Assembly: GCF_033955345.1 (NCBI RefSeq)
Contig: NZ_CP138332.1
Coordinates: forward strand, 5,022,001-5,086,000
DNA: 64,000 nucleotides
Source: Sphingobacterium bambusae
GTDB taxonomy: Bacteria > Bacteroidota > Bacteroidia > Sphingobacteriales > Sphingobacteriaceae
Direction of reading: 5' to 3'
A program made the translations under genes and the position numbers. The notes under the pieces were generated by a model that was given only the letters and a program-made list of their open reading frames with translations, was not told the DNA's origin and did not search any database. Positions 34,730 to 43,827 of the stretch are shown here, piece by piece (within the stretch, counting starts at the first letter, position 1; every line of letters starts with the position of its first letter).

Positions 34730-34796
34730 TGGTTTGTCTATTTTTCCTTAAAATAAGGCAAAAAAAACCTAAAATAATAGTGCCTTGAAAAAATGA

Positions 34797-34829
34797 GTTG
34801 TTTTTAGCTTTCGGAATTCTTTACCTTTG
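34797..34829 (+). promoter_or_regulatory. Predicted promoter of engB, almost touching the ATG
   Basis: GTTG at 34797-34800 and TACCTTTG at 34822-34829 are separated by 21 bp. The ATG at 34833 is only 3 nt after the -7 element, so the mRNA should be leaderless or nearly so. Confidence 0.65.
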
Positions 34830-34832
34830 CGT

Positions 34833-35453
34833 ATGTTAATAAAATCTGCAGAGTTTGTTTGTAGCAATACAGATGTAAGACAGTTGCCAGCGCCACAACT
34901 GCCTGAATATGCATTTATCGGACGGTCAAACGTTGGTAAATCGTCGCTAATCAATGCGATGACACGCAGGAAAGGCTTGGCAAAAACCTCGCAAAAGCCC
35001 GGGAAAACACAATTGATCAACCATTTTATCATGAACGAAGATTGGTACTTGGTGGATCTGCCCGGTTACGGCTTTGCGCAGACCTCCAAAAAGAACCGTT
35101 CGGAATGGGAGAAATTTATTCGTGCCTACCTCACCAAGCGTGAGAACCTACAGTGTATTTTTGTACTGATCGATAGTAGACATGAGCCGCAGAAGATCGA
35201 TGTTGACTTTTGCTGCTGGTTGGGCGAACAGGGCTTGCCCTTCCTATTGGTGTTTACCAAGGCCGACAAACAATCTGCCGTGAAAACAGATCAAAATGTA
35301 GCGAAGTTTAGAAAAGCTTTGTTGAAGTTTTTCGAGGAGGTGCCCCAGCATTTCATTACCTCGTCGGAGTTGAAGACCGGCACAGACGAGATCTTGGCCG
35401 CCATTCACGAGGTAAATCTAAATTTCCAAGCGCCAGAAACCAACGATCAGTAA
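34833..35453 (+). CDS. engB: Ribosome biogenesis GTP-binding protein EngB (YsxC/YihA)
   Basis: All G motifs of the family are visible: GRSNVGKSS (G1), KPGKTQ (G2), DLPGYGFA (G3), TKADK (G4) and TSSELK (G5). The 206-residue length is normal. It acts in late assembly of the 50S subunit. The ATG at 34833 matches the family N-terminus (MLIKSAEFVCS); an upstream TTG is rejected. It overlaps the next gene by 1 nt (TAATG). Confidence 0.96.
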   Translation: MLIKSAEFVCSNTDVRQLPAPQLPEYAFIGRSNVGKSSLINAMTRRKGLAKTSQKPGKTQLINHFIMNEDWYLVDLPGYGFAQTSKKNRSEWEKFIRAYLTKRENLQCIFVLIDSRHEPQKIDVDFCCWLGEQGLPFLLVFTKADKQSAVKTDQNVAKFRKALLKFFEEVPQHFITSSELKTGTDEILAAIHEVNLNFQAPETNDQ

Positions 35454-36307
35454 TGAAGAAGTATATGTCGCTGGTGCTTTTTGCACATAGTATCTTTGCG
35501 CTGCCCTTTGCCATTATTGGTTTTTTTCTAGCCCTACAGACGACGGATCATGCCTTTGACTGGAAGAAGTTGGCCCTGATGTTACTTTGTATGGTGACGG
35601 CTCGAAATGCGGCTATGGCCTTCAATCGATTCTTGGATCGTGATATCGACGCCAAGAATCCGCGCACGGCCATGCGCGATATTCCTGCCGGAAAAATTAG
35701 TGCACGCCATGCGTTGACCTTCACTATTGTGAACTGCCTGCTGTTTATGGGCGCTACTTTTTTCATCAATAGCCTGTGCTTCTATTTGTCGCCGGTGGCC
35801 TTGTTTGTGGTTTTGTTTTACAGCTATACGAAGCGCATTACGCCGCTGTGCCATTTGGTGCTTGGGGTAGGCTTGGGCTTAGCACCTATAGGTGCTTATT
35901 TGGTGGTTACCAATCAGTTTCATAGCATACCTATATTCTTCGGATTGGCAGTGATGTGCTGGTCGGGAGGATTCGATATTATATATGCCTTGCAGGATGA
36001 GGAGTTTGATAGGCAGCAAGGATTAAACTCCATTCCCGCTTATTTTGGAGGAGCGAAAGCATTACGGATTTCAGAATGTTTACATCTTTTGTCTTTTATT
36101 TTCGTATTCTTGCCGGTATTATATATGGAGGTGAGTTGGTTTTATTACGCAGGCTTGCTTTTTTATGGCCTATTGCTTATTTATCAACATTATATAGTAA
36201 GCCCCACGGATCTGACGCGTGTGAACCGCGCATTTATGACGACCAATGGGGTGGCTTCGGTTATTTTTGCGGGATTTTATCTGTTGGATATTATCTTTCT
36301 GGTATAG
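35453..36307 (+). CDS. UbiA-family prenyltransferase (284 aa)
   Basis: An integral membrane protein with about eight helices and the first Asp-rich motif NRFLDRDIDAKNPRT. The second motif is DIIYALQDEEFDRQQG. The sequence resembles 4-hydroxybenzoate prenyltransferase-like proteins (UbiA/MqnP group), which attach polyprenyl chains to quinone precursors. Which menaquinone route it serves cannot be decided here. It is translationally coupled to engB. Confidence 0.88.
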   Translation: MKKYMSLVLFAHSIFALPFAIIGFFLALQTTDHAFDWKKLALMLLCMVTARNAAMAFNRFLDRDIDAKNPRTAMRDIPAGKISARHALTFTIVNCLLFMGATFFINSLCFYLSPVALFVVLFYSYTKRITPLCHLVLGVGLGLAPIGAYLVVTNQFHSIPIFFGLAVMCWSGGFDIIYALQDEEFDRQQGLNSIPAYFGGAKALRISECLHLLSFIFVFLPVLYMEVSWFYYAGLLFYGLLLIYQHYIVSPTDLTRVNRAFMTTNGVASVIFAGFYLLDIIFLV

Positions 36308-36401
36308 ACGAAGCTAAACACGGTTTTTTAGGAGGAAGTGACAAAAAATATTGTCATTCCATTTTGAAATACCTTTATTTGCAAAATTCAATCACGTATA
36401 G

Positions 36402-38804
36402 ATGGCAAAAAATTTATTGATAGTAGAGTCACCGGCAAAGGCCAAAACGATAGAAGGATACCTAGGAAAGGATTTTTTAGTGAAGTCCAGTTATGGTCAT
36501 ATCCGCGATTTAGTGAAAACGGATGACGCTATTGATACCGAAGATAATTTTAAACAAAAATATGAGGTTCCCTCCGATAAAAAGTCGGTAGTCAGTGAGT
36601 TAAAGAAGTTAGCGAAAGAGGCAGAGATGGTTTGGCTAGCATCCGATGAGGACCGCGAGGGGGAAGCTATTTCTTGGCATTTGTACGAAACCTTGGCCTT
36701 GAAAGATGATAAGACAAAGCGTATTGTGTTTCATGAAATCACTAAGCCTGCCATCTTAAGTGCAATTGAGAAACCTCGAAAAATTGATTTTAACCTGGTT
36801 AACGCTCAGCAGGCGCGCCGTGTGCTGGATCGCTTGGTAGGCTTTGAGCTGTCGCCCGTGTTGTGGAAAAAGGTGAAACCATCTTTATCTGCAGGACGTG
36901 TACAGTCTGTAGCTGTGCGCCTTATCGTAGAGCGCGAGCGCGAGATCAATAGGTTCGAAGCAGAAGCTTCCTATAAAATCGTAGCCCAATTTACCACAGG
37001 TAAGGGGCGCGAGCAGTTTAAAGCCGAGCTTCCTCATCGCTTCGAGCGTAAAGAAGATGCAGCGCAATTCTTGAATGACTGTATACAAGCATCCTTTTCT
37101 ATCGCATCGCTGGAGAAAAAACCGGCTAAGCGTTCGCCATCGGCACCGTTTACCACCTCTACTTTGCAGCAGGAGGCCAGCAGAAAGCTGGGCTTCTCGG
37201 TAGCACGCACGATGCAGGTTGCGCAACGTTTGTATGAAGCCGGTCGCATCACCTATATGCGTACGGACTCCGTTAACTTGAGCGACACGGCTATCAACGC
37301 CGCAGAGCAGGAGATTGTAAATGCTTATGGCGAAAAATACCACAAGCTACGCCGCTATAAAACGAAATCTGCCGGCGCACAAGAGGCTCACGAAGCCATC
37401 CGCCCGACTTATTTTTCAGAACATAGCATCGATGGCGATAATGCCGAGCGCCGTTTGTACGAGCTTATCTGGAAGCGTGCTATCGCATCGCAGATGAGTG
37501 AGGCGGAGTTTGAGAAAACTACCGCGAAGATCGATGTGTCCACCCGTTCGGAAGATCTAGTGGCTACCGGCGAGATTATGAAATTTGATGGCTTCCTGAA
37601 AGTGTATATGGAATCTTCAGATGATGATTCGGAGAACACGCAAGATCAGGAAGGTGATAACGCCTTGCTTCCTCCTTTGGAAAAAGGACAGGCACTATCG
37701 CTTAAAGCGATGAATGCAACGCAGCGCTTCTCGCGTCCACCCGCCCGTTATACGGAGGCTTCATTAGTGAAGAAGTTGGAAGAGCTGGGTATAGGACGTC
37801 CGTCGACCTACGCACCGACCATATCGACCATTCAAAACCGCGGTTATGTGGTGAAAGAAGATCGTGATGGCCGGGAGCGCCATTATACGGTATTGACCAT
37901 CAGCGAGCAGCAGGTGCTGGAAGAGCTGAAAACGGAAACGACGGGCGCCGAGCGTTCTAAGATGTTTCCTACCGATATTGGCGTGTTGGTCAACGATTTC
38001 TTGGTAGAGCATTTTAACGATATCATTGATTACCATTTTACGGCAAAAGTAGAGAAAGAGTTTGATGAGATCGCCCAAGGTGATAAGGAGTGGACAGCGA
38101 TGCTGAAGGATTTCTACGGACCTTTCCACCACGGTATCCAAGATACCTTAGAAAATGCTGATCGCGCAAGCCACGAACGTGAATTGGGCGTAGATCCTGC
38201 ATCTGGTAAGCCGGTAACCGTGCGCGTGGGCCGTTTTGGTCCCTTGGTGCAGATTGGCGCTGCCGACGACGAGGAGAAACCGCGCTTTGCATCCCTGCGA
38301 AAAGGACAGATGATCGAAACCATCAGCTTCGAAGAGGCGATGGATCTATTTAAGCTGCCTAAAAAAGTGGGTGAGTTTGAAGAGAAGGAGATGACGGTTG
38401 CTATTGGCCGCTTTGGTCCGTACATCCGCCATGCAAGTGCGTTCTACTCTTTGCCAAAAGGAGTAGATCCTATGGAGGTTTCTGAAGACGAGGCGATCCA
38501 GATTATTAAAGAGAAACGCCAAAAAGATATTGAAAAGGTCATTCGGGTATTTGAAGAAAACGCCGAGGCGCAGATCGAAAACGGCCGTTGGGGACCTTTT
38601 ATCCGATTGGGTAAGCAAAACGTCAAGATTCCGAAAGGAACGGACGTGGATAAGATCACTTACGAAGACGTGTTGAAATGGGCGGATGCCGATCCGAAGG
38701 GAAAAGCGGCGGCGGCGAAGAAGGCTGGCGCAAAAGCGACGACCAAGAAGGCTACCACAAAAAAGACGACGGCTAAGAAGACAACGACAAAGGCAAAGAA
38801 GTAG
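36402..38804 (+). CDS. topA: DNA topoisomerase I
   Basis: The toprim domain has LLIVESPAKAKTIEGYLG (Glu9) and SDEDREGEAI (about 81-90). Catalytic Tyr285 is in RITYMRTDS. In place of C4 zinc fingers the C-terminal part has three repeats of type GRFGPLVQ / GRFGPYIRHA / GRWGPFIRLGKQNVKIPKG. A lysine-alanine-threonine tail of about 35 residues ends the protein. It relaxes negative supercoils. It is followed in 3 nt by a hypothetical gene and by cmk. Confidence 0.97.
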   Translation: MAKNLLIVESPAKAKTIEGYLGKDFLVKSSYGHIRDLVKTDDAIDTEDNFKQKYEVPSDKKSVVSELKKLAKEAEMVWLASDEDREGEAISWHLYETLALKDDKTKRIVFHEITKPAILSAIEKPRKIDFNLVNAQQARRVLDRLVGFELSPVLWKKVKPSLSAGRVQSVAVRLIVEREREINRFEAEASYKIVAQFTTGKGREQFKAELPHRFERKEDAAQFLNDCIQASFSIASLEKKPAKRSPSAPFTTSTLQQEASRKLGFSVARTMQVAQRLYEAGRITYMRTDSVNLSDTAINAAEQEIVNAYGEKYHKLRRYKTKSAGAQEAHEAIRPTYFSEHSIDGDNAERRLYELIWKRAIASQMSEAEFEKTTAKIDVSTRSEDLVATGEIMKFDGFLKVYMESSDDDSENTQDQEGDNALLPPLEKGQALSLKAMNATQRFSRPPARYTEASLVKKLEELGIGRPSTYAPTISTIQNRGYVVKEDRDGRERHYTVLTISEQQVLEELKTETTGAERSKMFPTDIGVLVNDFLVEHFNDIIDYHFTAKVEKEFDEIAQGDKEWTAMLKDFYGPFHHGIQDTLENADRASHERELGVDPASGKPVTVRVGRFGPLVQIGAADDEEKPRFASLRKGQMIETISFEEAMDLFKLPKKVGEFEEKEMTVAIGRFGPYIRHASAFYSLPKGVDPMEVSEDEAIQIIKEKRQKDIEKVIRVFEENAEAQIENGRWGPFIRLGKQNVKIPKGTDVDKITYEDVLKWADADPKGKAAAAKKAGAKATTKKATTKKTTAKKTTTKAKK

Positions 38805-38807
38805 ACT

Positions 38808-39221
38808 ATGAAGAAGGATTTGCCCGATAATATTGTAGAAGACATATCCATTGCGATCGTCTTGGAACGGGAGAGCCCATCCGAGAAGGTTTGGAATGTG
38901 TACTTGATCAACGAAAAGGAAACGGCCATCAACAATGTGCTGGTGTCCTCTAAGGGCTATGGACAGAAGGATGGACGCGAGGTGAAGACCAGCAGCCTTC
39001 GACATTTCATAGGCGATGTAGATGCCTTGTCTGCCGTGAAGGTCGAAGCTATCGATACGCAGGTTTTTGGATTGACCAATGAATATTGGCTGAGCTATTA
39101 TATCGATAATACGATTTACGATAAGAAATATATCTTTTTGCCCGAAAGCATTGTTGATGAAAATTTGGTGAAGATCCCTTTGGTGAATAAAGCTGGTATT
39201 TTAATAGGAGGTACCCGCTAA
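38808..39221 (+). CDS. Conserved hypothetical protein between topA and cmk (137 aa)
   Basis: No signal peptide or membrane helix. A beta-rich protein with DISIAIVLERESPSEKVWNVYLINEK near the start, SSLRHFIGDV in the middle and KYIFLPESIVDENLVKIPLVNKAGILIGG at the end. I recognise no named domain. The 3-nt gap to topA and the 1-nt overlap with cmk (TAATG) show that it is part of this operon and probably real. Its function is unknown. Confidence 0.82.
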   Translation: MKKDLPDNIVEDISIAIVLERESPSEKVWNVYLINEKETAINNVLVSSKGYGQKDGREVKTSSLRHFIGDVDALSAVKVEAIDTQVFGLTNEYWLSYYIDNTIYDKKYIFLPESIVDENLVKIPLVNKAGILIGGTR

Positions 39222-39904
39222 TGTCTAGAAAGAATTTTATTATCGCCATTGATGGTTTTTCATCCTGTGGAAAAAGCACGGTGGCGAAGGCGCTGGCTAA
39301 GAAGCTGCATTTTGTGTTTATCGATAGCGGCGCCATGTATCGGGCGGTGACCTTATACTTTATACGGCAGGGTATCGATATGACCGATGAAGCGGCGGTA
39401 GTGGCTGCCTTGGAAAATATACATATCGACTTTGTCCCCAATGCGGAGAAAACACAGATACTATTGAACGAGGAAGATGTATCCGACGAAATTCGCATGA
39501 TGCATGTATCCGACCTGGTGAGCGAGGTGAGTGCCATCAAGGCCGTTCGGCATGCCATGGTTGCCCAACAGCAAAAGCTGGGCAAACGTAGGAATATCGT
39601 GATGGATGGTAGAGATATCGGTACGACCGTATTCCCGGATGCAGATCTCAAGATCTTCATGACGGCCGATCCTCGTGTGCGTGCAGAACGTAGGTTTGCG
39701 GAGCTCGCCGCAAAAGGGGAGACGGTGACCATGGAAGAGGTCGTGGAGAATCTTTCGCATCGCGACCATATTGATAGCACCCGCGAAGAAAGTCCTTTAC
39801 GGCAAGCAGCGGATGCCTTTGTGCTCGACAACTCAAGCATCGATCAAGCAGAGCAACTGCGCATTGTGATGGAACAATATGAACACATAAAAAACGATCG
39901 ATAA
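39221..39904 (+). CDS. cmk: Cytidylate kinase
   Basis: A 227-residue CMP/dCMP kinase. The P-loop is GFSSCGKS (12-19), and IDSGAMYRAVTLY follows. GRDIGTTVFPDADLKIFMTA and the LID segment HRDHIDSTREESPL are typical. It phosphorylates CMP and dCMP for nucleotide supply. Its stop codon lies inside the terminator hairpin. Confidence 0.97.
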   Translation: MSRKNFIIAIDGFSSCGKSTVAKALAKKLHFVFIDSGAMYRAVTLYFIRQGIDMTDEAAVVAALENIHIDFVPNAEKTQILLNEEDVSDEIRMMHVSDLVSEVSAIKAVRHAMVAQQQKLGKRRNIVMDGRDIGTTVFPDADLKIFMTADPRVRAERRFAELAAKGETVTMEEVVENLSHRDHIDSTREESPLRQAADAFVLDNSSIDQAEQLRIVMEQYEHIKNDR

Positions 39905-39926
39905 TTTATCGATCGTTTTTTATGTG
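39884..39926. terminator. Terminator overlapping the cmk stop codon
   Basis: CACATAAAAAACGATCGAT and ATCGATCGTTTTTTATGTG form a long near-perfect palindrome. It ends the cmk operon and, in the other direction, the ribF operon. Confidence 0.93.
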
Positions 39927-39950
39927 ATATCTTCTCTGCACTAGCTTCGG

Positions 39951-40931
39951 TTATTGTCCGTCGAAGTAACTCCTGATATTTTTCTCGTCTTCTTTAATCT
40001 GTTCACGCATGGCTTCTAACGACTCAAACCATTGATCGTGACGGATGAACTTTAAGAATTTCACGCGTAGCGTTTTGCTGTAGATATCATCTTTGAAATC
40101 CAATAGGTTGATTTCAATCTTGCGGTTCATGCCGTCTACTGTAGGACGTGTGCCAATATAGGCCATGCCTTTGGCTACGCGTTCAGGAGCGGGGTCAATA
40201 TAGTCTCCCGTCTGTATAAACGGAACATTGGGATAGATCTCTGCTTCCACCGCATAGATGCCATAGGCGGGTATCAGTTTATGTGCTTCGTGCACGTTCA
40301 GGTTCGCCGTAGGGAAACCTATCTCGCGTCCGATCTGATCACCACGTACCACCGTTCCAGTGAGCTCAAATGGATAACCTAGGTATTTGTTGGCCGTTTC
40401 AATATCGCCTTTGATGAGCGACTCGCGAATCCTAGTGGATGAAACAGCAACATCTTCGATATCCTGCTCGGGAATTTGATCGACAGCATAGTCGTAGATC
40501 TCGGCAAAATGCTTGAGATCTTTGATAGTGCCTGCACGATCTTTACCAAAATGGTGATCATAGCCAATGACGATTTGTTTGGTGCCCAGTTTACCCACAA
40601 GTACATTGCTGATATACTCTTCCGGCGATTGATTGGAGAAGTCACGCGTAAATGGCGTGATGATGAGGTGATCAATGCCCGATAGCGCCAATCGATGCGA
40701 CTTTTCTTCGATATCGTTGATCAACCTTAGGTTATCGTCATTCGGGTTGATAATCAGACGTGGATGCGGGAAAAAGGTTAATAGCACCGTTTCTCCGCCA
40801 TGCTCACTCGCACATTCCTTTAACTTGGACAGAATCTTTTGGTGGCCTATGTGCACACCGTCAAATGTGCCGATTGTCACTACAGCATTGGACAAGGTTT
40901 CGAACTCATCTAGGCTTCTATATATCTTCAT
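39951..40931 (-). CDS. ribF: Bifunctional riboflavin kinase / FAD synthetase
   Basis: The N-terminal adenylyltransferase domain has TIGTFDGVHIGHQKIL (about residues 19-34) and VSSTRIRESL. The C-terminal flavokinase domain has GDQIGREIGFPTANL. It makes FMN and FAD. The 326-residue length is normal. It is the last gene of the ftsX-DUF3098-uppP-truB-ribF cluster; 17 nt separate it from truB. No FMN riboswitch is seen. Confidence 0.97.
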   Translation of the reverse strand: MKIYRSLDEFETLSNAVVTIGTFDGVHIGHQKILSKLKECASEHGGETVLLTFFPHPRLIINPNDDNLRLINDIEEKSHRLALSGIDHLIITPFTRDFSNQSPEEYISNVLVGKLGTKQIVIGYDHHFGKDRAGTIKDLKHFAEIYDYAVDQIPEQDIEDVAVSSTRIRESLIKGDIETANKYLGYPFELTGTVVRGDQIGREIGFPTANLNVHEAHKLIPAYGIYAVEAEIYPNVPFIQTGDYIDPAPERVAKGMAYIGTRPTVDGMNRKIEINLLDFKDDIYSKTLRVKFLKFIRHDQWFESLEAMREQIKEDEKNIRSYFDGQ

Positions 40932-40948
40932 TCCTTATCTAGGATTAT

Positions 40949-41671
40949 TTATTCTTGATTAGTGGTCTTTTGTAATTTAATCTTTTCGATTAAATCTTGC
41001 AAGTCCCAAGCATCTTTTACATCAAAATTGCCACTTTTTGTGCGGCGCAACTCGCTGAGATGCCCACCGATACCCAATGCTTTTCCAAAGTCGTGGGCGA
41101 TGGATCGGATGTAGGTACCTTTGGAACAGGTGATCCGGAAATGAACTTCGGGAAGGTCAATTTTTTCGATTACGAAATCGCTGATGCGAATATGTCTGAC
41201 CTTCAACTCGACTTCCTCACCACGTCGTGCCTTTTCGTACACGCGCTCGCCGTTGATTTTGATGGCCGAATGTGCGGGAGGAACCTGGGTAACGTCACCA
41301 ATAAACTGTTGCGTAGCATCCAGTATATCCTGTTCCCGTAGCTGGCTATAGTCAAAGGCTTGGTCAATCTCCGTCTCGAGATCGTAGGAAGGCGTGGAGC
41401 CACTCAGGTTAATGATGCCGGTATACTCCTTATCTTCTGCCTGAAAAGAATCTATGCGCTTGGTAAACTTACCCGTGCAGATGATGAGTAGGCCGGTCGC
41501 TAGGGGATCCAATGTGCCGGCATGGCCCACTTTAATTTTTAACGGCTTCATGCTGTTGCGCAACTTGCCTACAACATCGAAGCTGGTCCACGTTAGTGGT
41601 TTATCTACCAACAGTACCTCGCCCTCCGCAAATTGGAATGCAGGAAGGCTGGTTTCTTCACTTTTTGTCAT
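40949..41671 (-). CDS. truB: tRNA pseudouridine(55) synthase
   Basis: The catalytic loop is GHAGTLDPLATGLLIICTGKFTK, with the nucleophilic Asp after GTL. LLVDKPLTWTSFDVV and the C-terminal GTYIRSIAHDFG are conserved TruB blocks. It forms pseudouridine 55 in the T-loop of tRNAs. At 240 residues it lacks a PUA domain, as many short TruB proteins do. It starts directly after the uppP stop. Confidence 0.96.
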   Translation of the reverse strand: MTKSEETSLPAFQFAEGEVLLVDKPLTWTSFDVVGKLRNSMKPLKIKVGHAGTLDPLATGLLIICTGKFTKRIDSFQAEDKEYTGIINLSGSTPSYDLETEIDQAFDYSQLREQDILDATQQFIGDVTQVPPAHSAIKINGERVYEKARRGEEVELKVRHIRISDFVIEKIDLPEVHFRITCSKGTYIRSIAHDFGKALGIGGHLSELRRTKSGNFDVKDAWDLQDLIEKIKLQKTTNQE

Positions 41672-42466
41672 TTATATTATCTGTAGGCTATGCCCACTCC
41701 ATATTAACACAATAATCACTACTCCCACAATAATCCTATACCAGCCAAAAGCTTTGAACCCATATTTTGTCAATATATTGATAAAGGTTTTAATCGCAAC
41801 AATGGCGACAACAAAGCCCACGATGTTGCCAACGATAAGCAGATTGATTTCCTCACCGGTAAAGGTATGCCCTTCTTTTAAGAACTTGTATAGTTTAACA
41901 ATCGATGCACCAAGCATCATCGGAATGGCCAAGAAGAAAGAAAACTCTGCTGCCGCTTTCCGTGTGAGGCTTTGCGTCATGGCACCAACGATGGTACTAG
42001 CCGAGCGCGAGGTGCCGGGAATCAGCGCCAAACACTGGTATACGCCAATAATAAAAGCCTGCTTGTAAGAAATTTCATCGGAATTGTCTATGGCAGGCTT
42101 ATTGAACCATTTGTCGACAAATAACAACACCACACCACCTATTACCAACATCACCGCTACCATCAGTGGGCTTTCCAACAGCGAATCAATAAAATCACTC
42201 AACAACAAACCCAGTATAGACGCTGGAATGGCCGCTACAACAAGCTTGTAGTAGAAATTAAGGGATCTGAAGAAACGTTTGAAATAGAGCACCAGTACGG
42301 AAAGGATAGTGCCTAGTTGGATAACGATCGTGAAGAGCTTCACAAAGGCTGACGGCTCCATGCCCATTAACGCAGTACCGATAATCATATGCCCGGTGGA
42401 TGATACAGGTAAAAACTCCGTTAATCCTTCGATAATGGCTAAAACAATAGCTTGGAAATAGGTCAT
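41672..42466 (-). CDS. uppP: Undecaprenyl-diphosphate phosphatase
   Basis: A polytopic membrane protein of 264 residues with the BacA/UppP signatures EGLTEFLPVSSTGHM near residue 13 and PGTSRSASTIVGAM near residue 146. It recycles the lipid carrier of peptidoglycan synthesis. The first base of its ATG overlaps the stop of the DUF3098 gene. Its place next to ftsX links it to cell-wall growth and division. Confidence 0.96.
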   Translation of the reverse strand: MTYFQAIVLAIIEGLTEFLPVSSTGHMIIGTALMGMEPSAFVKLFTIVIQLGTILSVLVLYFKRFFRSLNFYYKLVVAAIPASILGLLLSDFIDSLLESPLMVAVMLVIGGVVLLFVDKWFNKPAIDNSDEISYKQAFIIGVYQCLALIPGTSRSASTIVGAMTQSLTRKAAAEFSFFLAIPMMLGASIVKLYKFLKEGHTFTGEEINLLIVGNIVGFVVAIVAIKTFINILTKYGFKAFGWYRIIVGVVIIVLIWSGHSLQII

Positions 42467-42720
42467 TAGTCTTGCGCGTTTTTGCTTTTCGGTTTATACA
42501 ATATGGAAACAAAGCCTAGTGCGAAGCCTAACACGACAACCAAGGGCGCAAGGGTGATCTTGGTGAAGCTGTAGATATCTTCGGTACCCATCATCAATAT
42601 AAAACCGATCAAAACGACCACGATGCTCGCGATTAACAATTGATAGTTTATCTTTTCAAAAGCAAAGCCTGCCTTGGCATGGCTGTTTGAAGATGTAGTC
42701 TTGAATTTTTTTTCCGACAT
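42466..42720 (-). CDS. DUF3098 small membrane protein (84 aa)
   Basis: Two membrane helices (about residues 28-45 and 56-74) with the family-type motif FILMMGTEDIYSFTKITLAPLVVVLGFALG. DUF3098 proteins are small and specific to Bacteroidota, and are commonly found between ftsX and uppP. The role is unknown; the context suggests envelope or division. Confidence 0.88.
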   Translation of the reverse strand: MSEKKFKTTSSNSHAKAGFAFEKINYQLLIASIVVVLIGFILMMGTEDIYSFTKITLAPLVVVLGFALGFVSILYKPKSKNAQD

Positions 42721-42735
42721 GTGTGTTGCAGATAA

Positions 42736-43614
42736 TTAACGGTATAAACTGTGTGATTTAGCTTTAAGGTATTTTGTGACGGCAAAGTATGTGCTGAACC
42801 CCGATATGAGAATGCCCAGTGCCACCACAATCAAGAAAATAGCGCCAAACTCGTACCAATCGCGTAGGAAAACGAGATCAGGAATTTGTTTCTGCGCAAA
42901 TTGAAGGGTGAAAATAAGCAATAGAATAGCAATCAAGGCGCCCAACAAACCATGGAAGATGCCATAAAAAAGGTAAGGCTTCCGGATAAAGTTTTTTGTA
43001 GCTCCAATCAGTTGCATACTTTTGATCAAGAATCGTTGCGAGTATATGGCCAAGCGGATTGTGTTGTTGATTAGCGCCACAGCAATAATAAGCAACACCA
43101 CGGTGAAGGCTAAGACCACCATACCGATGATGCGAATATTCTTGTTGACCATGTCAATAAGGGATTCCTGAAAAACCACCTCTTTTACACGGCTGTTTTT
43201 AGAAGCTTTCTGTATAAATGTCTGTATGCTATCGGTGTTGGCATATTGCTCTTTAAGATATACGTCAATAGAGGGTAATAGGGGATTGTGTCCAAGGTAT
43301 TCGACAAAATCCTCACCCAAATCCTCTTTTAGGTTTTTGGCCGCCAGCTCCTTGCTGATGTATTCGGTGCGTAGCACATACGGATCTTTTTCGATGTCTT
43401 TCTGCATGGCCAAAACATCGCCTTCATTGACATTATCATTGACGATAATGTTGAGTACGATATTTTCCTTAACGTATTTGGAGAGATTTTTAGCGTGTAC
43501 TAGTATCAAACCCAGTAACCCTGTCATCAGTAAAACCAGTGCGATACTGATAACCGTAGAGACGTAAACTGACTTCGTTTTCTTTCTCGATGAACCTTCT
43601 TCGTGAGTCGACAT
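42736..43614 (-). CDS. ftsX: Cell division protein FtsX
   Basis: A 292-residue FtsX with one N-terminal helix (about 20-42), an extracytoplasmic domain with DPYVLRTEYISKELAAKNLKEDLGEDF, and three C-terminal helices. With the ATPase FtsE, not in this window, it controls peptidoglycan hydrolases at the septum. It is the first gene of the minus-strand cluster. TACTTTCG (43647-43640) on the minus strand is a near -7 element. Confidence 0.94.
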   Translation of the reverse strand: MSTHEEGSSRKKTKSVYVSTVISIALVLLMTGLLGLILVHAKNLSKYVKENIVLNIIVNDNVNEGDVLAMQKDIEKDPYVLRTEYISKELAAKNLKEDLGEDFVEYLGHNPLLPSIDVYLKEQYANTDSIQTFIQKASKNSRVKEVVFQESLIDMVNKNIRIIGMVVLAFTVVLLIIAVALINNTIRLAIYSQRFLIKSMQLIGATKNFIRKPYLFYGIFHGLLGALIAILLLIFTLQFAQKQIPDLVFLRDWYEFGAIFLIVVALGILISGFSTYFAVTKYLKAKSHSLYR

Positions 43615-43639
43615 ATACTGTTTTTAATGTATTTTGATG

Positions 43640-43647
43640 CGAAAGTA
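43640..43647 (-). promoter_or_regulatory. Candidate -7 element for the ftsX cluster
   Basis: The minus strand reads TACTTTCG, one mismatch from TAnnTTTG, 25 nt before the ftsX ATG. No clear -33 TTTG is visible. Confidence 0.4.
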
Positions 43648-43827
43648 ACTAATTATGCGCATTTAAGGAATACTTTGCTGTAATATCTTGCGTACGTTGT
43701 TACAGTCTTCGCTATTGATTTAACACCCAATATCCGAAATTTATTGTTTAATATGAAACTTTTATGTCTATTATGGCGCAAAATAGCTATTTTCGCGTCT
43801 ATTTGAGAATAAGTACACGAGGTCAAA

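Noticed and set aside
40932..40948. FMN riboswitch before ribF
   Set aside because: The gap to truB is only 17 bp and the gene is inside an operon; no RFN-type structure fits.
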